A DNA stretch of 64,000 nt from positions 41,920 through 105,919 of the forward strand of contig JBJOMN010000001.1 of the NCBI GenBank assembly GCA_046052345.1, read 5' to 3'. Numbering within the stretch: the first letter of the stretch is position 1; the number at the start of each line of letters is the position of its first letter. Source of the DNA: Pollutiaquabacter sp046052345 (GTDB lineage: Bacteria > Bacteroidota > Bacteroidia > AKYH767-A > 2013-40CM-41-45). This document shows positions 9,314-17,628 of this stretch, piece by piece. The translations under genes were made by a program, and so were the position numbers. The notes under the pieces are model-generated. The model did no database searches and was not told the origin of the DNA. It saw nothing but the letters and a program-made list of their open reading frames with translations.

Positions 9314-9489
9314 TTCACAACGAAGATACACGGATGCCCTGTCTTAAATCTGTACTCAACCTGAGTTTTACAGCGTCGCGATTTTCAGGAAAGGAAGTCA
9401 ACGGATTCGTTTCCGCGTTCTTCCGCAAGACCATTCGGGGTGCGCACAATATTTTTTTTTACAGGGCGTCGGATGTGTTGAAATTCCCT

Positions 9490-9497
9490 TATTTTTG
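9490..9497 (+). promoter_or_regulatory. -7 box for tRNA-Lys
   Basis: TATTTTTG is an exact TAnnTTTG match 83 bases before the tRNA. The 267-base gap between nfo and the tRNA holds AT-rich tracts and this box but no credible gene. A -33 TTG at the usual spacing is not seen. Confidence 0.4.
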
Positions 9498-9580
9498 CAC
9501 CCTCGAAAACGGGTAAAGTTTTACGAGCCATTCGCAAAGCTTTCATTTCGAGGATATTAAAACCCGATTGCGTAAAGCAG

Positions 9581-9653
9581 GATTCCGTAGCTCAGTTGGT
9601 AGAGCAATACACTTTTAATGTATGGGTCCTGGGTTCGAGTCCCAGCGGAATCA
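9581..9653 (+). tRNA. tRNA-Lys (anticodon TTT)
   Basis: A full cloverleaf can be drawn. The acceptor stem is GATTCCG/CGGAATC (9581-9587 with 9646-9652), the D-arm GCTC/GAGC, the anticodon arm ATACA/TGTAT with loop CTTTTAA (anticodon TTT at 9614-9616), the variable loop GGGTC, the T-arm CTGGG/CCCAG with loop TTCGAGT, and the discriminator A at 9653. CCA is not encoded. The gene is a single-tRNA unit followed 16 bases later by a strong terminator. Confidence 0.97.
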
Positions 9654-9668
9654 CAAGACAACAACTCA

Positions 9669-9696
9669 AAAGGCCTCCGAAAGGAGGCCTTTTTTT
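9669..9696 (+). terminator. Rho-independent terminator after tRNA-Lys
   Basis: A GC-rich stem AAGGCCTCC/GGAGGCCTT with a GAAA tetraloop is followed by a run of seven Ts. It ends the tRNA transcript just before the convergent gene at 9704. The flanking A-run means it may also act for the minus strand. Confidence 0.9.
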
Positions 9697-9703
9697 GTGC
9701 CTA

Positions 9704-10861
9704 TCAAAGGATGGGATGGCGAACGAATTCCTTGCTGCGGTCGAAGAGGTATCGGTAGGTCACAAGGATCCTGCTCTTTTCAGTGCCCAGTGATTCGGCG
9801 ATGCGGTACATCTTCGGATTGAAGTCCCCGATCCACTGCATTTCGTAACGTTTGTAATTGGTCTTGCTGCGGATCACCGCGGCGCCCTCCATGATCATGA
9901 AACTCTCCACGCCCTTTCCCTGGTGCTCCGGAACGATACCGAATACCATGCCTATGAGTTTGTCGATTTTTCCGGTCCGCAGGAGGTAGACGAACCGTAA
10001 TTTCTCCATCCAGCCGAACTTGCCGTCGAATCTGCGGAACAATTGGTTGATATCCGGCAGATTGATCCACATGGCGACCGGATCACCGTTATAATAGACG
10101 AACCAGACCGCCTTTTCATCGATTACGGGTTTCATGGTCCGGAAAAAACGGCGCACCTGTTTTGATTCCAACGCTTTACCGCTTCCGTGTTTCACCCATG
10201 CTTTGTTGTACACCGTCCGGAAATCCTCGGCGTAGCGGTCGAGCCGGCTCTTACGCAGGTGCTCGGCTTTGTACCCCGGATCCTGCTTCACCTGCGCATG
10301 CCGTGTGGCGAACTTATCCGCAAGCTGCTGGTCGACGTTCAAGGAGAAACACCACTGCTCGAAATAGGTCTTGAATCCGTAGTTTTCGAAGAGTTCCCTG
10401 TAGTAAGGAGCATTGTAATTCATCTTGTAGGGAACTTCCGGAAACCCTTTCACCAGCAATCCCCACCAGCTGTCCCGTTCGCCGAAATTCACGGGGCCGT
10501 CCATTGCTTCCATGCCACGGTCCGACAACCACCGTTTTGCGGTCTCGAACAACAGGTTAGCGGCACTTTGGTCGTTGATGCATTCGAAGAATCCCGTTCC
10601 GCCGGTAGGTTGCGGTTCTTTTTTTGAAGTCCGTTCGTTGATGAATACGGCGATCCGCCCGATGGTTTCGCCCTTGCCGTCCTCCAGCAGAAAGCGCGTG
10701 CATTTGCCGTGGCGGAAGAATTTGTTCCTTTCCGGGTCGAAAACCTCTTCAATGTCCTTGTCGAGAGGACGTATCCAGTCCGGGTCGTTCTTGTAGATTT
10801 TCAGAGGAAGGAGAAGGAATTCCTGCCTGTCCTTGTCGCTGCTGACTTCGTGGATGGTCAT
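9704..10861 (-). CDS. GNAT-superfamily-like conserved protein
   Basis: This 385-residue protein resembles a Bacteroidota family annotated as hypothetical or as GNAT N-acetyltransferase. The N-terminal part (about residues 1-110) has the IGRIAVFIN strand and an FECINDQSAANLLFETA segment of acyl-CoA-binding folds. A middle PVNFGERDSWWGLLVKGF segment near residue 140 is distinctive. The C-terminal half (about 250-370) again looks like an acetyltransferase fold, with VPEHQGKGVESFMI near residue 320 matching the usual acetyl-CoA-binding loop. The substrate is unknown. It lies just downstream of dnaA but is separated from it by a terminator, so probably has its own promoter. Confidence 0.75.
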   Translation of the reverse strand: MTIHEVSSDKDRQEFLLLPLKIYKNDPDWIRPLDKDIEEVFDPERNKFFRHGKCTRFLLEDGKGETIGRIAVFINERTSKKEPQPTGGTGFFECINDQSAANLLFETAKRWLSDRGMEAMDGPVNFGERDSWWGLLVKGFPEVPYKMNYNAPYYRELFENYGFKTYFEQWCFSLNVDQQLADKFATRHAQVKQDPGYKAEHLRKSRLDRYAEDFRTVYNKAWVKHGSGKALESKQVRRFFRTMKPVIDEKAVWFVYYNGDPVAMWINLPDINQLFRRFDGKFGWMEKLRFVYLLRTGKIDKLIGMVFGIVPEHQGKGVESFMIMEGAAVIRSKTNYKRYEMQWIGDFNPKMYRIAESLGTEKSRILVTYRYLFDRSKEFVRHPIL

Positions 10862-10899
10862 CGTATCACGAATGTACGCAACTGACGGAAAAAGGGGTG

Positions 10900-10927
10900 A
10901 AAAAAAAGACCGCCGTATGGCGGTCTC
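10900..10927 (-). terminator. Rho-independent terminator of dnaA
   Basis: On the minus strand, AGACCGCC/GGCGGTCT forms an eight-pair stem around a four-base loop, followed by a run of seven or more Ts (10901-10907 read in reverse). It lies 8 bases beyond the dnaA stop. Confidence 0.9.
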
Positions 10928-10934
10928 GGGAGTG

Positions 10935-12368
10935 TCATTTTGCGTTGATGGAGATTTTTTTCTGAAGCTCCTGTACGCTCGCTTTGAACTTCTTATCGGT
11001 CTCGATCAGGTTGTTGACCGTGCGGCAGGCGTGAAGCACGGTCGCGTGGTCCTTCCCTCCGCAGTGCGCACCGATGCTGCTCAGCGAGGATTTCGTCATG
11101 TTCTTGGCGAAGTACATGGCGATCTGTCGGGCCTGGACGACCTGACGCTTGCGCGTCTTCGACTTGAGCATCTCGATGGGCAGGTCGAAGTAATCACAGA
11201 CCACCTTCTGGATGTAGTCGATGGAGACCTCGTGCGTGGTGTTCTTCACGTACTTGTCGATCATCTGTTTGGCCAGCTCCAGGGTGACGGCGCGCTTGTT
11301 CATGGAGGCCTGAGCCAGAATGGAGATCAGTGCTCCCTCCAGTTCGCGGATGTTCGAAGTGATGCTGTAGGCGATATATTCAACAATCTCCTTGGGAAGC
11401 TCGATGCCGTCCTGGTACATCTTGCGGTTCAGGATGGCGATACGTGTCTCCAGGTCAGGCATTTGAAGGTCGGCAGCCAATCCCCACTTGAAGCGGCTCA
11501 GCAGCCGTTGCTCCATGCCCTGGAGGTCAACCGGTGCCTTGTCGGAAGTAAGGATGATCTGCTTGCCCGTCTGGTGGAGGTGGTTGAAGATGTGGAAGAA
11601 GACATCCTGCGTCTTCTCCTTGCCTGCAAGGAATTGGATATCATCGATGATGAGCACATCCATCATCTGGTAGAAATGGACGAAATCGTTCTGCTCGTTG
11701 TTCTTTACGGCATCGATGAACTGCAGGGTGAACTTGTCGGCCGTGACGTAAAGGACGGTCTTGCCGGGGTGGAGGTTCTTGATTTCTATCCCGATTGCAT
11801 GCGCCAGATGGGTCTTGCCCATTCCGACGCCGCCGTAAATAAGCAGGGGATTGAACGCGGTGCCGCCCGGTTTGCTGGCGACCGCGTAGCCCGCGGAGCG
11901 GGCAAGGCGGTTACAATCGCCCTCTACGAAGGTGTCGAAGTTGTAATTGATATTGAGCTGCGACTCCACGTTCACCTTCTTCAGTCCGGGGATGATGAAA
12001 GGGTTACGGATGGAATTACTGCTGCTGCTCATCGGAGCGTTCACCGGGGTGTTACGGAGTTCGGAGGCAGCCTTGGTGGGCAGCTTGACCGTGTAGGGCT
12101 TGTCGGCCGTACCGTGTTCCATTACGATGCTGTACTCAAGTCGACCTTCCGTGCCCAGTTGCTGCCGGATAACCTTCTTCAAGAGGGTGATGTAATGCTC
12201 TTCCAGCCATTCATAGAAGAACTGGCTGGGGACCTCGATGGTCAGGACCTTGCCGTCAAGTTTTACAGGCTTGATCGGCTCGAACCACGTCTTGAAGCTC
12301 TGGGGCGTGACGTTGTCCTTGATGATCTGCAAGCATTTCTTCCAAACACTCTCGCAGGTTTTTTCCAT
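10935..12368 (-). CDS. dnaA: Chromosomal replication initiator DnaA
   Basis: The 477-residue protein has all four DnaA domains. Domain I (about 1-85) contains the SFKTWFEPIKP segment, and a short Ser/Asn linker follows. The AAA+ domain (about 130-345) has NTFVEGDCNRLA-like entry motifs, Walker A GGVGMGKTH near residue 178 and Walker B LIIDDIQFLAGK near 240. The C-terminal DNA-binding domain has the signature SLSSIGAHCGGKDHATVLHA near residue 435. It binds DnaA boxes and opens the replication origin. The ATG at 12368 is preceded by AGGAGA at good spacing, one of few clear ribosome-binding sites in the window. dnaN, gyrB or rpmH are not neighbours, and no TTATCCACA box is seen in the 183 bases upstream. 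Confidence 0.98.
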   Translation of the reverse strand: MEKTCESVWKKCLQIIKDNVTPQSFKTWFEPIKPVKLDGKVLTIEVPSQFFYEWLEEHYITLLKKVIRQQLGTEGRLEYSIVMEHGTADKPYTVKLPTKAASELRNTPVNAPMSSSSNSIRNPFIIPGLKKVNVESQLNINYNFDTFVEGDCNRLARSAGYAVASKPGGTAFNPLLIYGGVGMGKTHLAHAIGIEIKNLHPGKTVLYVTADKFTLQFIDAVKNNEQNDFVHFYQMMDVLIIDDIQFLAGKEKTQDVFFHIFNHLHQTGKQIILTSDKAPVDLQGMEQRLLSRFKWGLAADLQMPDLETRIAILNRKMYQDGIELPKEIVEYIAYSITSNIRELEGALISILAQASMNKRAVTLELAKQMIDKYVKNTTHEVSIDYIQKVVCDYFDLPIEMLKSKTRKRQVVQARQIAMYFAKNMTKSSLSSIGAHCGGKDHATVLHACRTVNNLIETDKKFKASVQELQKKISINAK

Positions 12369-12377
12369 ATCAAATCG

Positions 12378-12383
12378 TCTCCT
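12378..12383 (-). promoter_or_regulatory. Shine-Dalgarno site of dnaA
   Basis: AGGAGA on the minus strand lies nine bases before the dnaA ATG. It is listed because most genes in this window have no purine-rich site at all. It supports the 12368 start. Confidence 0.55.
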
Positions 12384-12551
12384 AGGTTAATGATGGTTAA
12401 GCGAAGTCAGATGCGCGACACACGTTGCGGCACGACGTTTGCAGACCAGGAAAAAAGGGCGGCGAATGTGTGTCTCATGTGTGTTTCAAAAATCGGTTAG
12501 CAAATGTGTTAATTAATCGTCACAAAAAAAAATCCCGGACCCTATTGTTTT

Positions 12552-13472
12552 TTAAAAAAGATTTTCTTGTGAAGTGAAGTGTACTGATTTTCCATATGTT
12601 GCAGTGAACATGAAATCCACGCGTCCCAGCCTTACACCGCCCCAACCGGCCTGAGCTACAAGGACCTGCCTTCCTTCGCGGTTGGAGAATTTCACCGGCG
12701 TGTCCAGAAACGTGTGCGTATGTCCTCCGATTATTATATCTATTCCTGAGGTTTCTTTTGCAAGGATCTCGTCGCTCACTTTTCTTTCAGCGTATTGATA
12801 GCCAAGGTGCGAGAGGCAAATCACCAAGTCGCAGCGCTCCTCGTCACGGAGCAGTCGTGAAGTCATTTCGGCTTGTTTCAACGGGTCCAGATAGGCCACA
12901 CCTTTGCATACGGACGGATCGATGAGTCCGGCAGGATCAATTCCAATTCCGAAAACACCTACCCGCACACGCCCTTTCCGGAACACCTTATAGCGCCGTG
13001 CAAGTCCGACAAGCGGAGTATCCTCGAGGTCGTAGTTCACGCTCAGGAACGGGAAGTCCGCCTGCCTCATACGGGTCGCCAGGTTGTCGATGCCGCCGTC
13101 GAAATCATGGTTGCCGATGGTGGCCGCGTCGTATCCCATCTGGTTCATCAGCCGGATTTCCGGCTCTCCTTGGAAGAGGTTGAAGTAGGGGGTTCCCTGG
13201 AAGATATCCCCGGCATCCAGCAGTAAGACGTGTTCGTGCTCGCTGCGGATCCGTCGGATGACTTCAGACCTGCGGGCGAATCCTCCCATGCCCGGGAATT
13301 TCGGGTCGTTCGCGGGGAAGGGGTCAATTCTGCTGTGGACGTCGTTAGTATGAAGCAACACGATCCTGGTTCCTTCGCCGGCGGCGAAGAGGTGATCCGA
13401 CCATAATCCTGACGCAAGCAGCACCGAGGATCCCGCCATCGATCGCAGAAATTTCCTTCTATTCAACTGCAT
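12552..13472 (-). CDS. Metallophosphatase, 5'-nucleotidase N-terminal-domain type, Tat-exported
   Basis: From the ATG at 13472 the protein has 306 residues. The N-terminus NRRKFLRS followed by a hydrophobic stretch is a twin-arginine signal. The metallophosphatase motifs follow: LHTNDVHSRIDPF near residue 38, LLDAGDIFQGTPYFN near 82, GNHDFDGG near 115 and GGHTHTF near 250. These bind two metals in 5'-nucleotidase/UshA-type enzymes. The C-terminal substrate-binding domain is absent and is encoded by the gene just upstream, whose stop overlaps this start by 14 bases. A longer reading from 13529 exists but would put 19 polar residues before the signal, so 13472 is preferred. It is likely periplasmic, hydrolysing nucleotides or related phosphoesters together with its partner. 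Confidence 0.88.
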   Translation of the reverse strand: MQLNRRKFLRSMAGSSVLLASGLWSDHLFAAGEGTRIVLLHTNDVHSRIDPFPANDPKFPGMGGFARRSEVIRRIRSEHEHVLLLDAGDIFQGTPYFNLFQGEPEIRLMNQMGYDAATIGNHDFDGGIDNLATRMRQADFPFLSVNYDLEDTPLVGLARRYKVFRKGRVRVGVFGIGIDPAGLIDPSVCKGVAYLDPLKQAEMTSRLLRDEERCDLVICLSHLGYQYAERKVSDEILAKETSGIDIIIGGHTHTFLDTPVKFSNREGRQVLVAQAGWGGVRLGRVDFMFTATYGKSVHFTSQENLF

Positions 13473-14232
13473 AGCGAATTCGTCCGTCTGTCCGGGCATT
13501 GATGGTTTCTCCTTTGTTTCCTTTATCACGGGCGTAATCGATCAGGGCATCGCGAATCAGGAGCTCCGTGTTCAACCTGGCGGCTGATCGCTTGAACAGT
13601 TCGAAGTGGTCGCCCCCGTTGGCCAGGTAGTCCGCGGTAAATACCCGGTAGTTCTTCAGGGTGTCCAGCGGCATTCCACCGACAGTGATATCTTGGGGTT
13701 TACCGGATGATTTATCAATGATAAAAGATATTCCTGAGACCGGTGTCCCGCCCATTGCAGAAATGAACTCGCACAGTTGTGCCGTCAATTTTCCGTCGCA
13801 GGTCAGAACTTCCAGACGGTTTTCGAAGGGCATTACTTCATAGATGTGGCCAAGGGTGATATTTCCTTTCGGCAGCGGTTTTCTGAGTCCTCCGTTATTA
13901 AGGATGATGAAATCAGCCGGCGCTTCTTTCATTTCCAGAAGTCTGGTGTTTCCTTCCTGCAGGCAGACATCCGCGACGAAATTGCCCAGGGCTCCTTCCG
14001 GCAGGCCTTTTTCCATCAAGGTCTCGGAACGGCATAGGACTTCCGACATACGTTCCGTCAGGACCTTCCGGTATCGTTCTGCCGCCAGATGGACAGAGGA
14101 GTCTATGACCGGTTCAAGGGAGTCATTCAGCAGGTACTGTTGTGTCGTGACGGTTTCGAGTCGGTACGTAGTGCACGACAACGTTCCGGCCAGCGAAGCG
14201 ATGTAAAGGAGCGGCAGGAATCGTGTACGCAT
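13459..14232 (-). CDS. 5'-nucleotidase C-terminal-domain protein (probable lipoprotein)
   Basis: This 257-residue protein is a stand-alone 5'-nucleotidase C-terminal (substrate-binding) domain. It has NFVADVCLQEG near residue 87, the NNGGLRKPLPKGNITLGHIYEVMPF segment near 112 (usually NGGGIR in the family) and YRVFTADYLANGGD near 195, where the substrate-stacking aromatic normally lies. An N-terminal hydrophobic stretch ending in TLSC at residues 17-20 suggests a lipoprotein signal, though the lipobox is weak. The gene is first in a two-gene unit; the metallophosphatase half follows with a 14-base overlap, so together they rebuild a UshA-like enzyme with the halves in reverse order. It is divergent from the thioesterase at 14302. 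Confidence 0.85.
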   Translation of the reverse strand: MRTRFLPLLYIASLAGTLSCTTYRLETVTTQQYLLNDSLEPVIDSSVHLAAERYRKVLTERMSEVLCRSETLMEKGLPEGALGNFVADVCLQEGNTRLLEMKEAPADFIILNNGGLRKPLPKGNITLGHIYEVMPFENRLEVLTCDGKLTAQLCEFISAMGGTPVSGISFIIDKSSGKPQDITVGGMPLDTLKNYRVFTADYLANGGDHFELFKRSAARLNTELLIRDALIDYARDKGNKGETINARTDGRIRYAVE

Positions 14233-14301
14233 TTTCAGAAAGGGATTGTAAGTATAGGAAAAGGATACTGATTATCTTCGCGATTCATCGCATTATTGGA
14301 A

Positions 14302-14712
14302 ATGTACCGATCGACCGTTAAGATACGCGTGCGCTACGCGGAAACCGACCGTATGGGTTATGTCTATTACGGCAACTACGCCACCTATTTCGAAGTGGCC
14401 CGGGTGGAAGCGCTTCGTGAGCTCGGTATAAGTTATCGTTCACTCGAGGATGCCGGTATCCTGCTTCCTGTCCTCGATTATTCGGTACGTTACCGCCGTC
14501 CGGCTTATTATGATGACGAATTGGAGATCCGCACGGTGATCACTGAACTCCCCAAGACCCGTATCTTTTTCACCTATGAAGTGGTGAATGCGGAAGGGGT
14601 CACCATCACTACCGCCGAAACGACACTCGTTTTCATCGACAAAGCCTCCGGAAAGCCGCATCCTGCACCGAAGGAGATACTGGAGGCCATGAAACCTCAT
14701 TTCCCCGGCTGA
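14302..14712 (+). CDS. Acyl-CoA thioesterase, 4HBT/YbgC-like hotdog fold
   Basis: The 136-residue protein has the 4-hydroxybenzoyl-CoA thioesterase signature RYAETDRMGYVYYGNYATYFEVAR at residues 9-32, with the catalytic Asp at about residue 14, and a hotdog-fold remainder. YbgC/FadM-like enzymes hydrolyse acyl-CoA thioesters. Length is typical. A TTG at 14296 would add two residues, but the ATG at 14302 is the likely start. It is a single gene, divergent from the split nucleotidase and convergent with the M42 peptidase, seven bases away. Confidence 0.92.
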   Translation: MYRSTVKIRVRYAETDRMGYVYYGNYATYFEVARVEALRELGISYRSLEDAGILLPVLDYSVRYRRPAYYDDELEIRTVITELPKTRIFFTYEVVNAEGVTITTAETTLVFIDKASGKPHPAPKEILEAMKPHFPG

Positions 14713-14719
14713 GTGCAGG

Positions 14720-15646
14720 TCACAATTCCTTCATCAGCAAACGGTAAAGTTCCGTCATCGAAGCGATATCTTTTTTATGGACCTTCTCGTCCGGCGTGTG
14801 TACATTCTCTTCCGGAGCGCCGATGAAGCACCAGTCGATCGGGTAGGGTTGCTTCTGCAATTCCGTACCGTCGCTGCCGCCGGAACCCTCCACCTCCAAT
14901 TGGTAAGGAATTCCGCTCCGCTCCGCAATGGCCTCGATGCGGTCGGTGAAGCTCTTGCGCGGAATCCCGGAATCCCGGAGAGAAATGGCGGCTCCTTTAC
15001 CGGCATGAACGCCTTCGGTCACCCAAGTGATGTCACTGATCAGCGCCTGCCGGATACCGTACTTCTCGAAAAGGAAACGGGCAAGGAACGGCACACTGCC
15101 TCCTCCGTGTTCCTCCCGGCAGGAAAAAACGATTGCACCGTTTTCAAGGTCTTCGCAAAGCCGGAGGGCGTTCCAGACGCCTAATCGGTTGTCCATGTAA
15201 CAGCACTGCACGGTATCATCCGTTTCGCGCCAGTCGGGTGCAAAAGTGAGGACAGTGCCCCGGTCGACAGGCCTGGAATGCCGATAACTGATCCTGTGCT
15301 CTTCGTCGATTTCCAACGTAGCGGACAGTTCTCCCTGCCGGTCGCTGCCGACCACTTTCATTCCGCTTTGTACGTGCGGGGCGCCGATCCGGACCAGCTG
15401 GTCAGCGTACCTTACTGTGAAACCGATGGAATCCATGTGTGCATAGACTGCCGTTCTCGGTTTTCCGAAAACAAGTACGATGCATTCCTGAAAGTCCTGT
15501 CCGTGGTAGATCTCCGGAGTAAACTTCCATTCCTTTTGTTTATCACGTATGTGGTCAAGCAGAAAAGCGCTGATCCTTCCCTCGTCTCCTGAAGCAGAAC
15601 GGATGGCGCACAACTCCTTCAACAGTTCGAATTCCATATTTTTCAT
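14720..15646 (-). CDS. M42 family metallopeptidase
   Basis: The 308-residue protein has the M42 (glutamyl/deblocking aminopeptidase) metal ligands in order: AHMDSIGF near residue 70, the bridging Asp in YMDNRLG near 151, CREEHGGGS near 177 (catalytic Glu and metal Glu), an Asp in SDITWVTEG near 205, and a final His in NVHTPDEKVHKK near 285. Such enzymes remove N-terminal residues from peptides in the cytoplasm. The ATG at 15646 overlaps the ribD stop by four bases (ATGA) and is preferred; a start at 15661 would overlap by 19. It is slightly shorter than classical M42 peptidases (about 350). Confidence 0.87.
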   Translation of the reverse strand: MKNMEFELLKELCAIRSASGDEGRISAFLLDHIRDKQKEWKFTPEIYHGQDFQECIVLVFGKPRTAVYAHMDSIGFTVRYADQLVRIGAPHVQSGMKVVGSDRQGELSATLEIDEEHRISYRHSRPVDRGTVLTFAPDWRETDDTVQCCYMDNRLGVWNALRLCEDLENGAIVFSCREEHGGGSVPFLARFLFEKYGIRQALISDITWVTEGVHAGKGAAISLRDSGIPRKSFTDRIEAIAERSGIPYQLEVEGSGGSDGTELQKQPYPIDWCFIGAPEENVHTPDEKVHKKDIASMTELYRLLMKEL

Positions 15647-16686
15647 TTTCGCATCATCCATGTCAGACTGTCGCTGCCGATTGTCTCCTGCCGTATGACC
15701 TTCCCGACCAATGCCGGTGCCGCGATTCCGCGTTCCAAAGGCACAGGGGAGGTGAAGATACGCGCTTCATCCCACAGCGATTCCGCAGACAGGAGGTCGA
15801 TCAACCTGCGTCCGCCCTCGACCATGACGCTCAGGATGTTACGCCGGTGCAGTTCTTTGAAAATATTTTGGATGAAGTGTTCGTCTGGTTTCAACTGAAC
15901 GAATTCGAGGTTGTGTCCGCCGGTACGCGTCGTGGCCGTGAATACCACTGTCGGGACCTGTTGGTCAAAAAGGTGAAGGCGTGCGGGCAACTTACCTTCA
16001 CGGTCCACTACGATCCGCAGGGGACTCTTTCCGGGCCAGTCCCGTGCCGTAAGATGCGGGTTGTCATGAAGCGCAGTAGCTGAACCCACCATGATTGCGC
16101 TCTCCTCCGTACGCCATTTATGCACCAGCTTTCGGGAGAGGGGGCCTGAAATCCAGTGTATTCCGCTTGAAGTCGTTTCCGGCGCAATGAAGTTGTCTGC
16201 CGAACGGGCGAATTTAAGTACGATGTATGGTCGCTTCTGCAGATGAAACGTGAAGAACCGGCGGTTCAGGAAAGCTCCTTCAGTGTCGAGAATTCCTGTT
16301 ACGACTTCAATGCCTGCATCACGCATTCTTCGGATACCGTTTCCTTGCACCGATTCGAAAGGGTCCGTATTGGAAATCATCACTTTTCGGATCCCTCTGG
16401 AGATGAGAAGATCAGCGCAAGGGGGAGTTTTTCCGAAATGGGAGCAGGGTTCCAGATTGACGTATAACGTGGACGTATGCAAAACATCTTCGCCGTGACG
16501 GCTTACAGCGTCCGCAAGGGCATGTACTTCGGCGTGGGGGCCTCCGAAATGCTTGTGCCAGCCTTCCCCCACGATGTCTCCGTCTCTGACAAGTATGCAG
16601 CCGACCAAGGGATTGGGAGCCACATGGCCGGATCCGAGTTCCGCCAATTCGAAACATCGGCGCATATACAGTTCGTGCGGCTCCAT
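15643..16686 (-). CDS. ribD: Bifunctional riboflavin biosynthesis protein RibD
   Basis: The 347-residue protein has an N-terminal cytidine-deaminase-like domain with the zinc motif GPHAEVHAL near residue 48 and PCSHFGKTPPCADLL near 80. A C-terminal reductase domain (about residues 150-347) has VLKFARSADNFIAP, SAIMVGSATALHDNPHLTAR and VMVEGGRRLIDLL. It converts the first pyrimidine intermediate of riboflavin synthesis by deamination and then side-chain reduction. Length is normal. The M42 peptidase gene follows with an ATGA overlap. The divergent prmC begins 46 bases away. ribH lies about 8 kb downstream on the same strand, so riboflavin genes are scattered. Confidence 0.96.
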   Translation of the reverse strand: MEPHELYMRRCFELAELGSGHVAPNPLVGCILVRDGDIVGEGWHKHFGGPHAEVHALADAVSRHGEDVLHTSTLYVNLEPCSHFGKTPPCADLLISRGIRKVMISNTDPFESVQGNGIRRMRDAGIEVVTGILDTEGAFLNRRFFTFHLQKRPYIVLKFARSADNFIAPETTSSGIHWISGPLSRKLVHKWRTEESAIMVGSATALHDNPHLTARDWPGKSPLRIVVDREGKLPARLHLFDQQVPTVVFTATTRTGGHNLEFVQLKPDEHFIQNIFKELHRRNILSVMVEGGRRLIDLLSAESLWDEARIFTSPVPLERGIAAPALVGKVIRQETIGSDSLTWMMRK

Positions 16687-16720
16687 ACTTCAAAATTAAT
16701 CAATCCTTCAGTGGTATGCG

Positions 16721-16728
16721 TACCTTTG
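16721..16728 (+). promoter_or_regulatory. -7 box abutting prmC start
   Basis: TACCTTTG matches TAnnTTTG and ends only three bases before the ATG at 16732. Transcription from it would begin at or just inside the codon region, giving a leaderless or near-leaderless mRNA if the site is real. No -33 TTG is at standard spacing. Confidence 0.35.
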
Positions 16729-16731
16729 GAC

Positions 16732-17598
16732 ATGCTTCTGGGCGAAATCATTTCCCACTTCCACGAGCGCCTGACCTCAGTCATGGAGCTGGAGGAAGCG
16801 CATGCAGTCACTTCGCGGGTAGTGGAGCATTTCCTCTCCCTGAAAAGGGTTGAACAGGTGCTGAACAAAGGGGTGCGGGTGCAGGAAGTCGATGTGTCAA
16901 TGATGATGGATGCCTTGGCTCGCCTGCTCACGCACGAGCCGCTGCAGTACGTGCTGGGTTCGGCCCCTTTCATGGGGTATGAATTCCTGGTCGATCCTTC
17001 CGTCCTTATACCCCGGCCGGAGACCGAAGAGCTGGTCGGATGGATACTTGATACCACCTCCGGATCTGTCTCAGGGAAGCTTGTTGATTTCGGTACCGGT
17101 TCAGGTTGTATACCCATCAGCTTCGCATTGAAACGTCCGGGCTGGAGCACGGAAGGCGTGGATAAGTCGGTTTCGGCTTTGGAAACCGCCAAGAGAAACT
17201 CGGAACGGTTGAACGCTCCGGTCCGATTCGGAATACTCGATATGCTGGCCTATGATGCTCAAGAGGCCTATCCTTCCTCCGGACTGGATGTGATGGTCAG
17301 TAATCCGCCGTATATCCCGGCGGGCGAGTCCGAATCGATGGAAACCAAAGTGACCGGCTTTGAACCGGCCATCGCCCTTTTCACCCCCGAAGACGATCCC
17401 TTGCTTTTTTACCGGGCTCTCCAGCGGCTCGCTTCCGTTTTTCTCGCACCGGGCGGATTTCTTTTCCTGGAAGTGCATGAGCGCTACGCACGGGAAACGC
17501 TGCGCCTTTTCAATGACGAATCCTTCACACAGCCGGAGCTCCGATCCGACCTCTCCGGAAAACCCCGAATGATCCGTGTGAGGAAAGCTTACGCATGA
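16732..17598 (+). CDS. prmC: Release factor N5-glutamine methyltransferase PrmC
   Basis: The 288-residue protein has the PrmC layout. A helical N-terminal domain ends in HEPLQYVLGSAPFMGYEF and LIPRPETEELV near residue 95. A SAM-binding fold has motif I DFGTGSGC near 118 and the catalytic NPPYIPAGES near 188. It methylates the Gln of the GGQ motif in release factors RF1 and RF2. The frame is open back to 16477, but that part is the reverse of ribD; the ATG at 16732 matches the normal N-terminus. ligA follows after 30 bases. Confidence 0.95.
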   Translation: MLLGEIISHFHERLTSVMELEEAHAVTSRVVEHFLSLKRVEQVLNKGVRVQEVDVSMMMDALARLLTHEPLQYVLGSAPFMGYEFLVDPSVLIPRPETEELVGWILDTTSGSVSGKLVDFGTGSGCIPISFALKRPGWSTEGVDKSVSALETAKRNSERLNAPVRFGILDMLAYDAQEAYPSSGLDVMVSNPPYIPAGESESMETKVTGFEPAIALFTPEDDPLLFYRALQRLASVFLAPGGFLFLEVHERYARETLRLFNDESFTQPELRSDLSGKPRMIRVRKAYA

Positions 17599-17607
17599 CG
17601 ATTCGAC

Positions 17608-17615
17608 TATCTTTG
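17608..17615 (+). promoter_or_regulatory. -7 box upstream of ligA
   Basis: TATCTTTG is an exact TAnnTTTG match 13 bases before the ligA ATG, so the predicted leader is only a few bases long. No matching -33 element is seen. Confidence 0.4.
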
Positions 17616-17628
17616 TTCTCCTATTCCC

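Noticed and set aside
9334..9516. 60-codon plus-strand frame before tRNA-Lys
   Set aside because: It runs across the tRNA promoter, with no family, signal or ribosome-binding support.
10833..12500. 555-codon plus-strand open frame opposite dnaA
   Set aside because: It mirrors dnaA codon usage on the other strand, has no recognisable domain, and dnaA is beyond doubt.
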